Part shown: one piece after another, positions 1 through 5,141 of the stretch | Layout: each line of letters starts with the position of its first letter | Numbering within the stretch: the first letter of the stretch is position 1 | Origin: JAWLCG01 sp041687295 | Lineage (GTDB): Bacteria; Planctomycetota; Phycisphaerae; SM23-33; FEN-1343 | Direction: 5' to 3' | Assembly: GCA_041687295.1 (NCBI GenBank) | Contig: JAWLCG010000183.1 | Span: 1-9,809 of the forward strand | Length of the DNA: 9,809 nt | Notes under the pieces: model-generated | Database searches by the model: none | What the model was told of the DNA's origin: nothing | Seen by the model: the letters and a program-made list of their open reading frames with translations, nothing else | Made by a program: the position numbers and the translations under genes

Positions 1-15
1 CGGCGCTTCTCCCCC

Positions 16-38
16 GCCGGACTGCGTCCGGCCTACGG
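16..38. repeat. Short REP-like hairpin, CCGGCCTACGG family, copy 1
   Basis: This short element pairs CCGGAC with GTCCGG around a 3-base loop and ends in the tail GGCCTACGG. The same tail closes the related elements at 95-128 and 7236-7268. It is the most degenerate of the three, because only the stem logic and the tail are shared. It lies near the left window edge, so its neighbouring gene on that side is not visible. Confidence 0.5.
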
Positions 39-59
39 TGCATCCGCATCGCCACGCCT

Positions 60-86
60 GAAGACCCCGGGCATGCCCGGGGCTAT
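60..86. repeat. Palindromic repeat, CCCCGGGCATGCCCGGGG family, copy 1
   Basis: Positions 65-82 form a perfect 18-base palindrome. It is preceded by GAAGA and followed by CTAT. The same layout recurs at 2231-2257 with one base changed, and in a looser form at 2197-2225. A shared prefix and suffix outside the palindrome argue for a mobilised or copied module over chance GC-rich symmetry. It lies downstream of mcsB. Confidence 0.65.
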
Positions 87-88
87 GT

Positions 89-128
89 GAAGACGCCGGG
101 CCTCACTGGCGCTCGACCCGGCCTACGG
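89..128 (-). repeat. REP-like hairpin downstream of mcsB, CCGGCCTACGG family, copy 2
   Basis: GCCGGG at 95-100 pairs with CCCGGC at 117-122, and the element ends in CCTACGG at 128. It begins with GAAGAC, the prefix also used by the neighbouring palindromic repeat. A close relative lies at 7236-7268. Read on the minus strand it starts about 19 bases after the mcsB stop codon, so the mcsAB transcript would carry this hairpin at its 3' end. No U-tract follows, so it is not a canonical intrinsic terminator; a REP-like role in 3'-end stability or Rho-dependent termination is inference. Confidence 0.6.
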
Positions 129-147
129 CGTGCCCCGCCCTGCAGAC

Positions 148-1206
148 CTACGCGTCGCCGTTGAGGCGTTTGCGGATGTAGGCGGCGCGGACCTCGGCGC
201 GTTCGTCGGGGTCCATCTCTCGGCCATGGATCTTCTGCAGGTGGGCGGGCTGGGTGAGCAGGAACAGCTCGTTGACGGTGGCCAGGCTCACCTCGGGCAG
301 TCGGCCGAGGTTCACGCCCATCCGCAGGTGCGACAGCAGGCCGAGGGTCTCCTCGGAGCTTATGAGCCGGGCCGAGCGGAGCAGGCCCAGAGCGCGGTGG
401 ATGCGGTCGTCGATGGCGGCGGCCTTGTGGCTGATGAGCCCCTCGCGGGCCCGCAGCTCGTACTCGATGACGCGGGGGAGGATCTGGTCGCGGAAGTCGC
501 GGAGGATGTCGTCCTCGGTCCGGCCCAGGGTGGTCTGGTTGGACAGCTGGAAGAAGTCGCCCAGGGCCTCGGTGCCCTCGCCGTAGAGGCCCCGAATGGC
601 CAGGCGCATGTCGCGGGCGGCGCGGAAGACCTTCTCGATCTCGCCGGTCATCCGCAGGGCCGGCAGGTGCAGCATGACACTGACGCGGATGCCGGTGCCG
701 ACGTTGGTCGGGCAGGCCGTCAGGTAGCCGAAGCGCCCGCTGAAGGCGTAGACCAGCTGCGACTCGAGCAGGTCGTCGATGCGGTCGATGGCGGCGTAGG
801 TGCTGTCGAGCTCCAGGCCGCTGCGGAGCACCTGGATGCGGAGGTGGTCCTCCTCGCAGACCATGACGGCGAGGGTCTCGTCGCCGCTGATGGCCACGCC
901 GCGGGCGCCCTGGCCTTCGGCGTGCTGCCGGCTGACGAGGTGGCGCTCGACAAGCAGGCGGCGGTTGAGGTCGCTGGCCTGCTCGACGTCGACGTAGAAC
1001 AGCTCCGGCGCCAGGCTCAGACCCAGCACGGCCTCGCGCAGGCGGTCGCAGATCTCCTGCCGTTGGGCCGGCGTGCACTTGCTCAGGAAGGGGTAACCCG
1101 CCAGGTTCCGCGCCAGGCGGACCCGCGTGGAGATCACCACGTCATACAGCGGCCCGGCGCCGCGCAGCCACTCGCCGGCGTGGTTGGTCAGGTCCGAGAG
1201 CCTCAT
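148..1206 (-). CDS. mcsB: Protein-arginine kinase McsB
   Basis: McsB transfers phosphate from ATP to arginine side chains of proteins. In Gram-positive bacteria the phosphoarginine mark sends proteins to the ClpC-ClpP protease. The 352-residue product has the usual family length and the phosphagen-kinase catalytic domain. Visible motifs are ISTRVRLARN (25-34, nucleotide-binding arginines), CEEDH (117-121, holding the acidic catalytic pair), the catalytic cysteine loop CPTNVGTG (Cys165) and GLYGEGTEALGDFFQLSNQ (206-224). The start codon overlaps the mcsA stop as ATGA, so translation of the two is probably coupled. One oddity is that the C-terminal allosteric phosphoarginine-binding motif, RDxxRA in Bacillus-type enzymes, reads RAEVRA here (336-341). 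No ctsR or clpC is visible next to it. The family assignment is firm; the substrate pathway is inferred from Firmicutes. Confidence 0.96.
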   Translation of the reverse strand: MRLSDLTNHAGEWLRGAGPLYDVVISTRVRLARNLAGYPFLSKCTPAQRQEICDRLREAVLGLSLAPELFYVDVEQASDLNRRLLVERHLVSRQHAEGQGARGVAISGDETLAVMVCEEDHLRIQVLRSGLELDSTYAAIDRIDDLLESQLVYAFSGRFGYLTACPTNVGTGIRVSVMLHLPALRMTGEIEKVFRAARDMRLAIRGLYGEGTEALGDFFQLSNQTTLGRTEDDILRDFRDQILPRVIEYELRAREGLISHKAAAIDDRIHRALGLLRSARLISSEETLGLLSHLRMGVNLGRLPEVSLATVNELFLLTQPAHLQKIHGREMDPDERAEVRAAYIRKRLNGDA

Positions 1207-1688
1207 GGCGTCTCCAGTTGCTGGATCTGGTCGCGAAGGCGGGCGGCCTCCTCGTACTGCTCGCGGAGGACGGCGTCCTTGAGCATCATCCGCAGGCGGA
1301 GCAGGTCGGCCTGCCGCCGCTCGTCGCCGCCGGCCCGCACGGGCACCTTGCCCACGTGCTGGCTACGCCCCTCGTGGGCGCGCTCGAGCATCGGGCCCAG
1401 GGCCTCGGCGAACGCGTCGTAGTCGTGCGGACAGCCCAGCAGGCCGTTCTGGCGGAACTCCAGAAACGACAGGCCACACTGCTCGCAAACCAGCTCGCTG
1501 GCCTGGCTGGCCCGCTGCTTCTGGGCGACGAACTCCTGGAGGATCTGCGTAAGGTTCTGGGCCGGCACCGTCACGCCCTCCTGGGCCGCGCAGGTCTCGC
1601 ACAGGTGCTTTTCGATCTTCTGACCGTTGACGATCTCGGTCAGGTGCACCGTGGCGGGCCGATCGCACATGTCGCACTGCTTTTTCAT
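1203..1688 (-). CDS. mcsA: McsA, zinc-finger/UVR-motif activator of McsB
   Basis: This 161-residue cytoplasmic protein is the usual partner of McsB, which it activates in Firmicutes. An N-terminal zinc finger uses CDMC (Cys5, Cys8) and CETC (Cys30, Cys33). A second finger starts with CEQC (Cys68, Cys71) but continues as GCPHDY (Cys86, His88), so the expected fourth cysteine is absent. A C-terminal UVR helix pair (about 131-159) carries LREQYEEAARLRDQI, the UvrB/UvrC-interaction-type motif. I chose the ATG at 1688: it has GAGG about 5 bases upstream and begins directly at the first zinc finger. The frame stays open 28 codons further upstream, but that stretch has no family resemblance and contains the predicted promoter. 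The 4-base overlap with mcsB supports one operon. Confidence 0.92.
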   Translation of the reverse strand: MKKQCDMCDRPATVHLTEIVNGQKIEKHLCETCAAQEGVTVPAQNLTQILQEFVAQKQRASQASELVCEQCGLSFLEFRQNGLLGCPHDYDAFAEALGPMLERAHEGRSQHVGKVPVRAGGDERRQADLLRLRMMLKDAVLREQYEEAARLRDQIQQLETP

Positions 1689-1743
1689 GATTGCCTCGTT
1701 TGACCGTCGGCACAGCCACCGGCCCGGCCAGGGGTTGGGCTCC

Positions 1744-1772
1744 ATGGTAGGCCCTGGCCCCGTCGGGGTCAA
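1744..1772 (-). promoter_or_regulatory. Predicted sigma-70-type promoter of mcsA-mcsB
   Basis: Read on the minus strand, TTGACC (1767-1772) and TACCAT (1744-1749) are separated by exactly 17 bases. They match the -35 and -10 consensus at 5/6 and 4/6 positions. Transcription would start near 1737 and leave a leader of about 49 bases before the mcsA ATG. No CIRCE or CtsR-type operator is visible around it. Confidence 0.5.
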
Positions 1773-1880
1773 GCGGCCCCGAGGCCACGCCCAGTGTCCA
1801 TTGGCATTCTACCCCAAACGCGCCCCCAAAAGGATACCCATTCGCCCGCGCCCCCCATCGCGCCAGCGCCTTTCTCCAAG

Positions 1881-1925
1881 CCCACGGATGGAGCGGCGAG
1901 CACTGCGAGTCGCGCAATCCGTGGG
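1881..1925. repeat. Hairpin element in the mcsA-xylA intergenic region
   Basis: CCCACGGAT (1881-1889) and ATCCGTGGG (1917-1925) form a perfect 9-base-pair inverted repeat around a 27-base loop. The loop itself contains short GCGA/TCGC complementarity. I found only this copy in the window, but it sits in line with other hairpin elements and resembles them in build. The flanking bases 1773-1880 hold no gene, and I see no further structure in them. Confidence 0.5.
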
Positions 1926-1969
1926 GGCCTCGTCCGGGCCGAGCCGCCTGGGCGTGCATCGCCCGGCGG

Positions 1970-2001
1970 GGTGCCGTGGCTTCGGCGTTTGTAGCCACGT
2001 C
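1970..2001 (-). repeat. 32-bp hairpin element (type 2), copy A
   Basis: On the plus strand CGTGGCTTC (1975-1983) and GTAGCCACG (1991-1999) form a stem of 8 of 9 pairs around a 7-base loop. The reverse complement of 1970-2001 matches 7105-7136 with one difference in 32 bases by my hand alignment. The difference falls in the stem and breaks one pair in this copy. It lies 29 bases from the type 1 element at 2031. Confidence 0.75.
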
Positions 2002-2030
2002 TTCGGGCGCCTGCTCGTCAGTCGCACCAA

Positions 2031-2170
2031 CCGATGGAGCCCCAGGGCGCCAGCGCCGTATGGAGTGCGGCGATGCAATCGCCGCTTTGGCTTGGGTCGC
2101 CATCGAGCCAAAGCGGCGATGACTCGCCGCACTCCAAAGGGCCGGTCCGCCCGTCGCGCAGGGACACCCC
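2031..2170 (+). repeat. 140-bp dispersed palindromic element (type 1), copy A
   Basis: This stretch aligns without gaps to 6904-7043 with about 10 differences in 140 bases by hand count. Its core is a long hairpin. The left arm (2061-2092) begins TGGAGTGCGGCGATGCAATC and the right arm (2106-2136) is its near-exact reverse complement, separated by a 13-base loop. Each arm is also a small palindrome: GCGGCGAT/ATCGCCGC on the left and GCGGCGA/TCGCCGC on the right, so a four-arm structure is possible. No transposase or stable gene is inside it. A REP- or MITE-like non-autonomous element is the likeliest reading. Confidence 0.85.
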
Positions 2171-2196
2171 GGCCGGCCGAGCCCATCCCCACGCTC

Positions 2197-2225
2197 GAAG
2201 ACCCCCGGCAAGCCGGGGGCAATAT
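2197..2225. repeat. Palindromic repeat, CCCCGGG family, variant copy 2
   Basis: CCCCCGGC (2202-2209) and GCCGGGGG (2212-2219) are perfect inverted arms around AA. As in the other copies, GAAGA precedes the palindrome. It forms a tandem pair with the next copy, 5 bases away. Confidence 0.55.
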
Positions 2226-2230
2226 ACAGA

Positions 2231-2257
2231 GAAGACCCCGGGCATGCCTGGGGCTAT
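2231..2257. repeat. Palindromic repeat, CCCCGGGCATGCCTGGGG, copy 3
   Basis: The palindrome at 2236-2253 differs by one base from the perfect copy at 65-82 and keeps the GAAGA prefix and CTAT suffix. It ends 4 bases before the predicted -35 box of xylA. It could therefore act on that promoter or shield it from transcription from the left; this is inference. Confidence 0.65.
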
Positions 2258-2261
2258 ATGC

Positions 2262-2291
2262 GTGACAAGCGGGCCCGTTGCGGGTATACCC
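2262..2291 (+). promoter_or_regulatory. Predicted xylA promoter with palindrome over the -10 box
   Basis: GTGACA (2262-2267, 5/6 to the -35 consensus) and TATACC (2285-2290, 4/6 to the -10) have an ideal 17-base spacer. A perfect 10-base palindrome, GGGTATACCC (2282-2291), overlaps the -10 box and could be an operator half or simply the promoter itself. The leader to the xylA ATG would be about 66 bases. Confidence 0.45.
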
Positions 2292-2362
2292 TCCGGTCGG
2301 CAGTCTGAGACGAAAGCCCCGCGATTGAGGGCCTGCATCATACGACATTGAGGGAGACGGTT

Positions 2363-3676
2363 ATGGCAGAGGCATTCCCCGGCATCGGCAGGATCGGCTA
2401 CGAAGGGCCCGACTCGAAGAACCCGCTGGCCTTTCGGCACTACAACCCCACCGAGACGGTCGAGGGCAAGCCGATGGCCCAGCAGCTGCGGTTCAGCGTG
2501 GCCTACTGGCACAGCTTCCGCAACGGCGGCTCGGACCCGTTCGGCCCCGCCACGCGGCTGATGCCGTGGGACGACGGCAGCGACAGCGTCGAGAATGCCC
2601 AGCGGCGGGTGCGGGCGGCCTTCGAGTTCATGCAGAAGCTCGGCGTGGAGTTCTACTGCTTCCACGACCGCGACGTCGCCCCCGAGGGCGCCACGCTGGC
2701 CGAGACCAACCGCAACCTCGACGCCGTCGTCGAGACCCTCAAGCAGGAGCAGCAGCGGACGGGCATCAAGCTGCTGTGGGGCACGGCCAACCTCTTCAGC
2801 CATCCGCGCTACATGCACGGGGCGGGCACGAGCCCCAACGCCGACGTCTTCGCCTTCGCCGCCGCCCAGGTCGCCAAGGCCCTGGAGGTGACCAAGGAGC
2901 TCGGCGGGGCCGGCTACGTCTTCTGGGGCGGGCGCGAGGGCTACAAGACGCTGCTCAACACCGACATGGGCCGCGAGCTCGACCACCTCGCCCGCCTGCT
3001 GCAGCTGGCGGTGGACTACAAGAAGCAGATCGGCTTTGAGGGCCCCTTCTACATCGAGCCCAAGCCCAAGGAGCCTACCAAGCACCAGTACGACTCCGAC
3101 GCGGCCGCCTGCTACGCCTTCCTGCAGAAGTTCGGCCTGGTGGACAGCTTCAAGCTCAACATCGAGGCCAACCACGCCACGCTGGCCGGGCACAGCTTCC
3201 ACCACGAGCTGGAGTTCTCGGCCGCCAACGGCATCCTCGGCTCGGTCGACGCCAACCGCGGCGACCCGATGCTCGGCTGGGACACCGACCAGTTCCCCAC
3301 CGACCTGTACGACACGACCTTCGCGATGCTGACGATCCTGAAGGCGGGCGGCTTCACCACGGGCGGGCTGAACTTCGACGCCCACGTCGCCCGCGAGAGC
3401 TTCGAGCCGGTCGACCTGTTCCACGCCCACGTCGGGGCGATGGACGCCTTCGCCCGCGGCCTGAAGATCGCCGCCGCCATCCGCGCCGACGGGCGCCTGG
3501 ACGCCTTCGTCCGCGACCGCTACGCCAGCTGGGACAGCGGCCTGGGCGCCGAGATCGAGGCGGGCCGAAAGTCCATGGCCGACCTGCGGGCCTACATGGA
3601 GTCCAAGGGCAACGCCGAGCCCAACGCCTCAGGCCGCCAGGAGATGCTCGAGAACCTCATCAACGAGTTCATCTAG
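2363..3676 (+). CDS. xylA: Xylose isomerase
   Basis: This enzyme interconverts D-xylose and D-xylulose (and glucose/fructose more slowly) in the cytoplasm, using two divalent metal ions. The 437-residue product is a full-length class II-type enzyme. Every key residue falls at the same number as in the E. coli protein: His101 and Asp104 (CFHDRD), Glu232 and Lys234 (IEPKPKEP), Glu268, His271, Asp296, Asp307 and Asp309 (WDTD), and Asp339. The signature VFWGGREGY is at 186-194. I chose the ATG at 2363 because GAGGGAGA lies 5-12 bases upstream; an in-frame TTG five codons earlier overlaps that ribosome site. No xylulokinase, transporter or XylR neighbour is visible, so the gene stands alone and its regulation is unknown. 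Confidence 0.98.
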   Translation: MAEAFPGIGRIGYEGPDSKNPLAFRHYNPTETVEGKPMAQQLRFSVAYWHSFRNGGSDPFGPATRLMPWDDGSDSVENAQRRVRAAFEFMQKLGVEFYCFHDRDVAPEGATLAETNRNLDAVVETLKQEQQRTGIKLLWGTANLFSHPRYMHGAGTSPNADVFAFAAAQVAKALEVTKELGGAGYVFWGGREGYKTLLNTDMGRELDHLARLLQLAVDYKKQIGFEGPFYIEPKPKEPTKHQYDSDAAACYAFLQKFGLVDSFKLNIEANHATLAGHSFHHELEFSAANGILGSVDANRGDPMLGWDTDQFPTDLYDTTFAMLTILKAGGFTTGGLNFDAHVARESFEPVDLFHAHVGAMDAFARGLKIAAAIRADGRLDAFVRDRYASWDSGLGAEIEAGRKSMADLRAYMESKGNAEPNASGRQEMLENLINEFI

Positions 3677-3682
3677 AGACCC

Positions 3683-3782
3683 CCCACGCGGTTCGCTGGC
3701 GCGACCCTCCGCCCGTGGGCCTGGAGAAGGCGTAGCGCGTTGACCCATTGACGCAGTAACGTCTTGCTACCGCGTCTTCTCC
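3683..3782. terminator. Inverted repeats between convergent xylA and cheX-like genes
   Basis: Two inverted repeats lie between the stop codons. CCCACG (3683-3688) pairs with CGTGGG (3714-3719). GGAGAAG (3723-3729) pairs with CTTCTCC (3776-3782), the latter inside the 3' end of the cheX-like gene. There is no clean U-tract on either strand. A bidirectional termination zone is plausible from the convergent layout but not proven by sequence. Confidence 0.35.
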
Positions 3783-4234
3783 ACGAGGCTCATGGCGACG
3801 ACGAAGGGACCCGGCGCGCTCTGGCAGGGCAGGACGACCCAGGGGGCCTGGCGCTGGCGGTTGATGTGGTGGGCCTGGCCGGTGACGACGGTGGGGATGG
3901 AGATGCTGGCCTCGTAGCCGGCGTAGCGGCTCTTGGCCTGACCGGCGACCATGTTGGCCAGCTCGCCGACGGCGTCGAGGAACTCCGGGGCCCTCGGGTC
4001 GGGCGGCACCTCGGAGGCGAGGGCCTGGACGACCGCGCCGGCCACCCCCTCGGGGAACGTCAGCACCATCGCGCCGATCAGATCGCCGCTGAAGGTGATG
4101 ATGCCCGACACGTCGGCCGTCGGCGAGCCCTCGCTGAAGACCTTCGGCGGGGCGACGGCGACCTTCAGCCCGCACATCATCTCGAAGACCTTCTGGACTG
4201 ACTCGGCGAAGTAGGCGGCGTTGGCGAGCTTCAT
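3767..4234 (-). CDS. CheX-like phosphatase domain protein
   Basis: The 155-residue product is a single CheX/CheC-type domain. Such proteins remove phosphate from phospho-CheY or from other response-regulator receiver domains. The active-site helix reads DAVGELANMVAGQAK (87-101), giving the expected Glu-x-x-Asn pair (Glu91, Asn94) and the conserved G-x-AK end. The GIITFSGDLIGAMVLTFP strand pair (44-61) is also typical. The ATG at 4234 has AGGA at a 6-base distance; the ATG just before it (4237) has only 3 and would add one methionine. No cheY, receptor or flagellar gene is adjacent, so it may serve a distant chemotaxis operon or a non-chemotactic two-component system. The C-terminal tail, SLVEKTR, is normal for stand-alone members. 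Confidence 0.87.
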   Translation of the reverse strand: MKLANAAYFAESVQKVFEMMCGLKVAVAPPKVFSEGSPTADVSGIITFSGDLIGAMVLTFPEGVAGAVVQALASEVPPDPRAPEFLDAVGELANMVAGQAKSRYAGYEASISIPTVVTGQAHHINRQRQAPWVVLPCQSAPGPFVVAMSLVEKTR

Positions 4235-4435
4235 CATGCGTCCTGCGCAAAAACAGTGACAACCCGGGCGCGGCCACCGGCGTAGGAACTCCGCGGAGCC
4301 TGCCCGGCGCCTGTCCTGCACCTGCATCGGCCGACGGGCGGGACGGCTTTACCCGATTCACCCCCCCCAAACAGACTGGCCCGGCCCGGGGCGTCGCTGT
4401 ATCCTGGAGCCAGGCCCCCAGCAGAGAGGATGGCG

Positions 4436-4984
4436 ATGACCGTGCGGCAAGAGGATCGCGAGCGGCTGATGGACCTGGCCCGCCGGGGCGTCGAGGCGGC
4501 GGTCCTCCGCCAGCCCCTGCCCCGCCCGGGGCACCTGGAGGGGCTGGTGGCCGAGCCGCGAGGCTGCTTCGTCACGCTGACCAACGATGGCCGCCTCCGC
4601 GGGTGCATCGGCACGTTCTACGCCACCGAACCGCTGGCCCTGACCGTCGTCCGCATGGCGGCCGAGGCCTGCCGCGACCCCCGCTTCCTGCTCGAGCCCA
4701 TCACGCCGGACGAGCTGGGCGAGCTGACGGTGGAGGTCTCGGTCCTCAGCGAGCTGGTGGTCACGGACGACCCGGCCAGCCTGGAGGTCGGGCGGCACGG
4801 CATCTACGTCGTCCGGGGCCGATCCGCCGGCTGCTTCCTGCCCGAGGTCGCCACCGACATGGGCTGGTCGGCCGAGCAGTTCCTCTGCTCCTGCTGCGCC
4901 CACAAGGCCGGCCTGGCCCCCGACGCCTGGCGCGACCGGGCCACGCAGGTCTACCTCTTCACCAGCGAAAAGTTCTCGCAGTAG
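4436..4984 (+). CDS. amrA: AMMECR1-domain protein (AmmeMemoRadiSam system protein A-like)
   Basis: The 182 residues form one AMMECR1 domain, a conserved but biochemically unresolved fold found from bacteria to humans. Visible hallmarks are GCFVTLTNDGRLRGCIG (43-59, with the invariant LRGCIG at 54-59), DPRF (81-84), HGIYVVRGRSAGCFLPEVA (121-139), GW (143-144), the KAGL segment after a Cys-rich stretch CSCC (151-154), and a VYLF terminus. In many genomes it is linked to a Memo protein and a radical-SAM enzyme; neither is in this window. The ATG at 4436 has GAGAGGA at a 5-base distance, while the ATG at 4430 overlaps that ribosome site. The gene is divergent from the cheX-like gene across about 200 bases that include a run of eight C (4361-4368). 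Confidence 0.92.
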   Translation: MTVRQEDRERLMDLARRGVEAAVLRQPLPRPGHLEGLVAEPRGCFVTLTNDGRLRGCIGTFYATEPLALTVVRMAAEACRDPRFLLEPITPDELGELTVEVSVLSELVVTDDPASLEVGRHGIYVVRGRSAGCFLPEVATDMGWSAEQFLCSCCAHKAGLAPDAWRDRATQVYLFTSEKFSQ

Positions 4985-4990
4985 CCCGTC

Positions 4991-5055
4991 GGCCCGGGAA
5001 GGTGGGGCTTGCGCCGTCCTCGTAGGCTGGGGCGCAGCCCCACCTTTGCCCGGCC
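4991..5055. repeat. Long imperfect hairpin after the AMMECR1 gene
   Basis: The arms GGCCCGGGAAGGTGGGGCTT... (4991-5015) and ...AGCCCCACCTTTGCCCGGCC (5031-5055) are complementary apart from small indels. An alternative inner stem, TGGGGC/GCCCCA (5028-5042), competes with it. It starts 6 bases after the stop codon, so it may end or stabilise that mRNA. Its build, with a GTGGGGC core and a central CGTAGGC stretch, resembles the other dispersed hairpins, but no second copy is present here. Confidence 0.55.
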
Positions 5056-5074
5056 AGGGGCGCCCGCTGAGCGC

Positions 5075-5119
5075 ATAAAAGAGCGGGAGCCGCGGCCCGG
5101 GTGGGCGACGGCTCCCGCT
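5075..5119 (-). terminator. Intrinsic terminator of the pseudopilin gene
   Basis: On the minus strand a perfect 11-base-pair stem (AGCGGGAGCCG, 5109-5119, with its complement at 5082-5092) encloses a 16-base loop. It is followed by CTCTTTTATG. It begins 22 bases after the pseudopilin stop codon. A GC-rich stem followed by a T-run is the classic Rho-independent layout. Confidence 0.78.
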
Positions 5120-5141
5120 GTGCGATCGGCGGTGGCGGGGG

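Noticed and set aside
130..1422. A 430-codon open frame on the plus strand opposite mcsB-mcsA
   Set aside because: Antisense shadow of two well-recognised overlapping genes; it has no domain resemblance and starts in repeat DNA.
1809..2348. Open frames through the type 1 repeat that translate as ECGESSPLW-like peptides, also at 6720-7214
   Set aside because: The peptide similarity between the two loci only reflects the duplicated DNA palindrome, both strands are open, and no ribosome site or coding bias supports a protein.
2018..3430. A 470-codon open frame on the minus strand opposite xylA
   Set aside because: Shadow of xylose isomerase, whose catalytic residues are all in register on the plus strand; the minus frame is Val/Gly/Leu/Ala-rich without motifs.
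4235..4327. 31-codon N-terminal extension of the CheX-like protein
   Set aside because: The extra residues have no domain match, and a well-placed AGGA precedes the later ATG.
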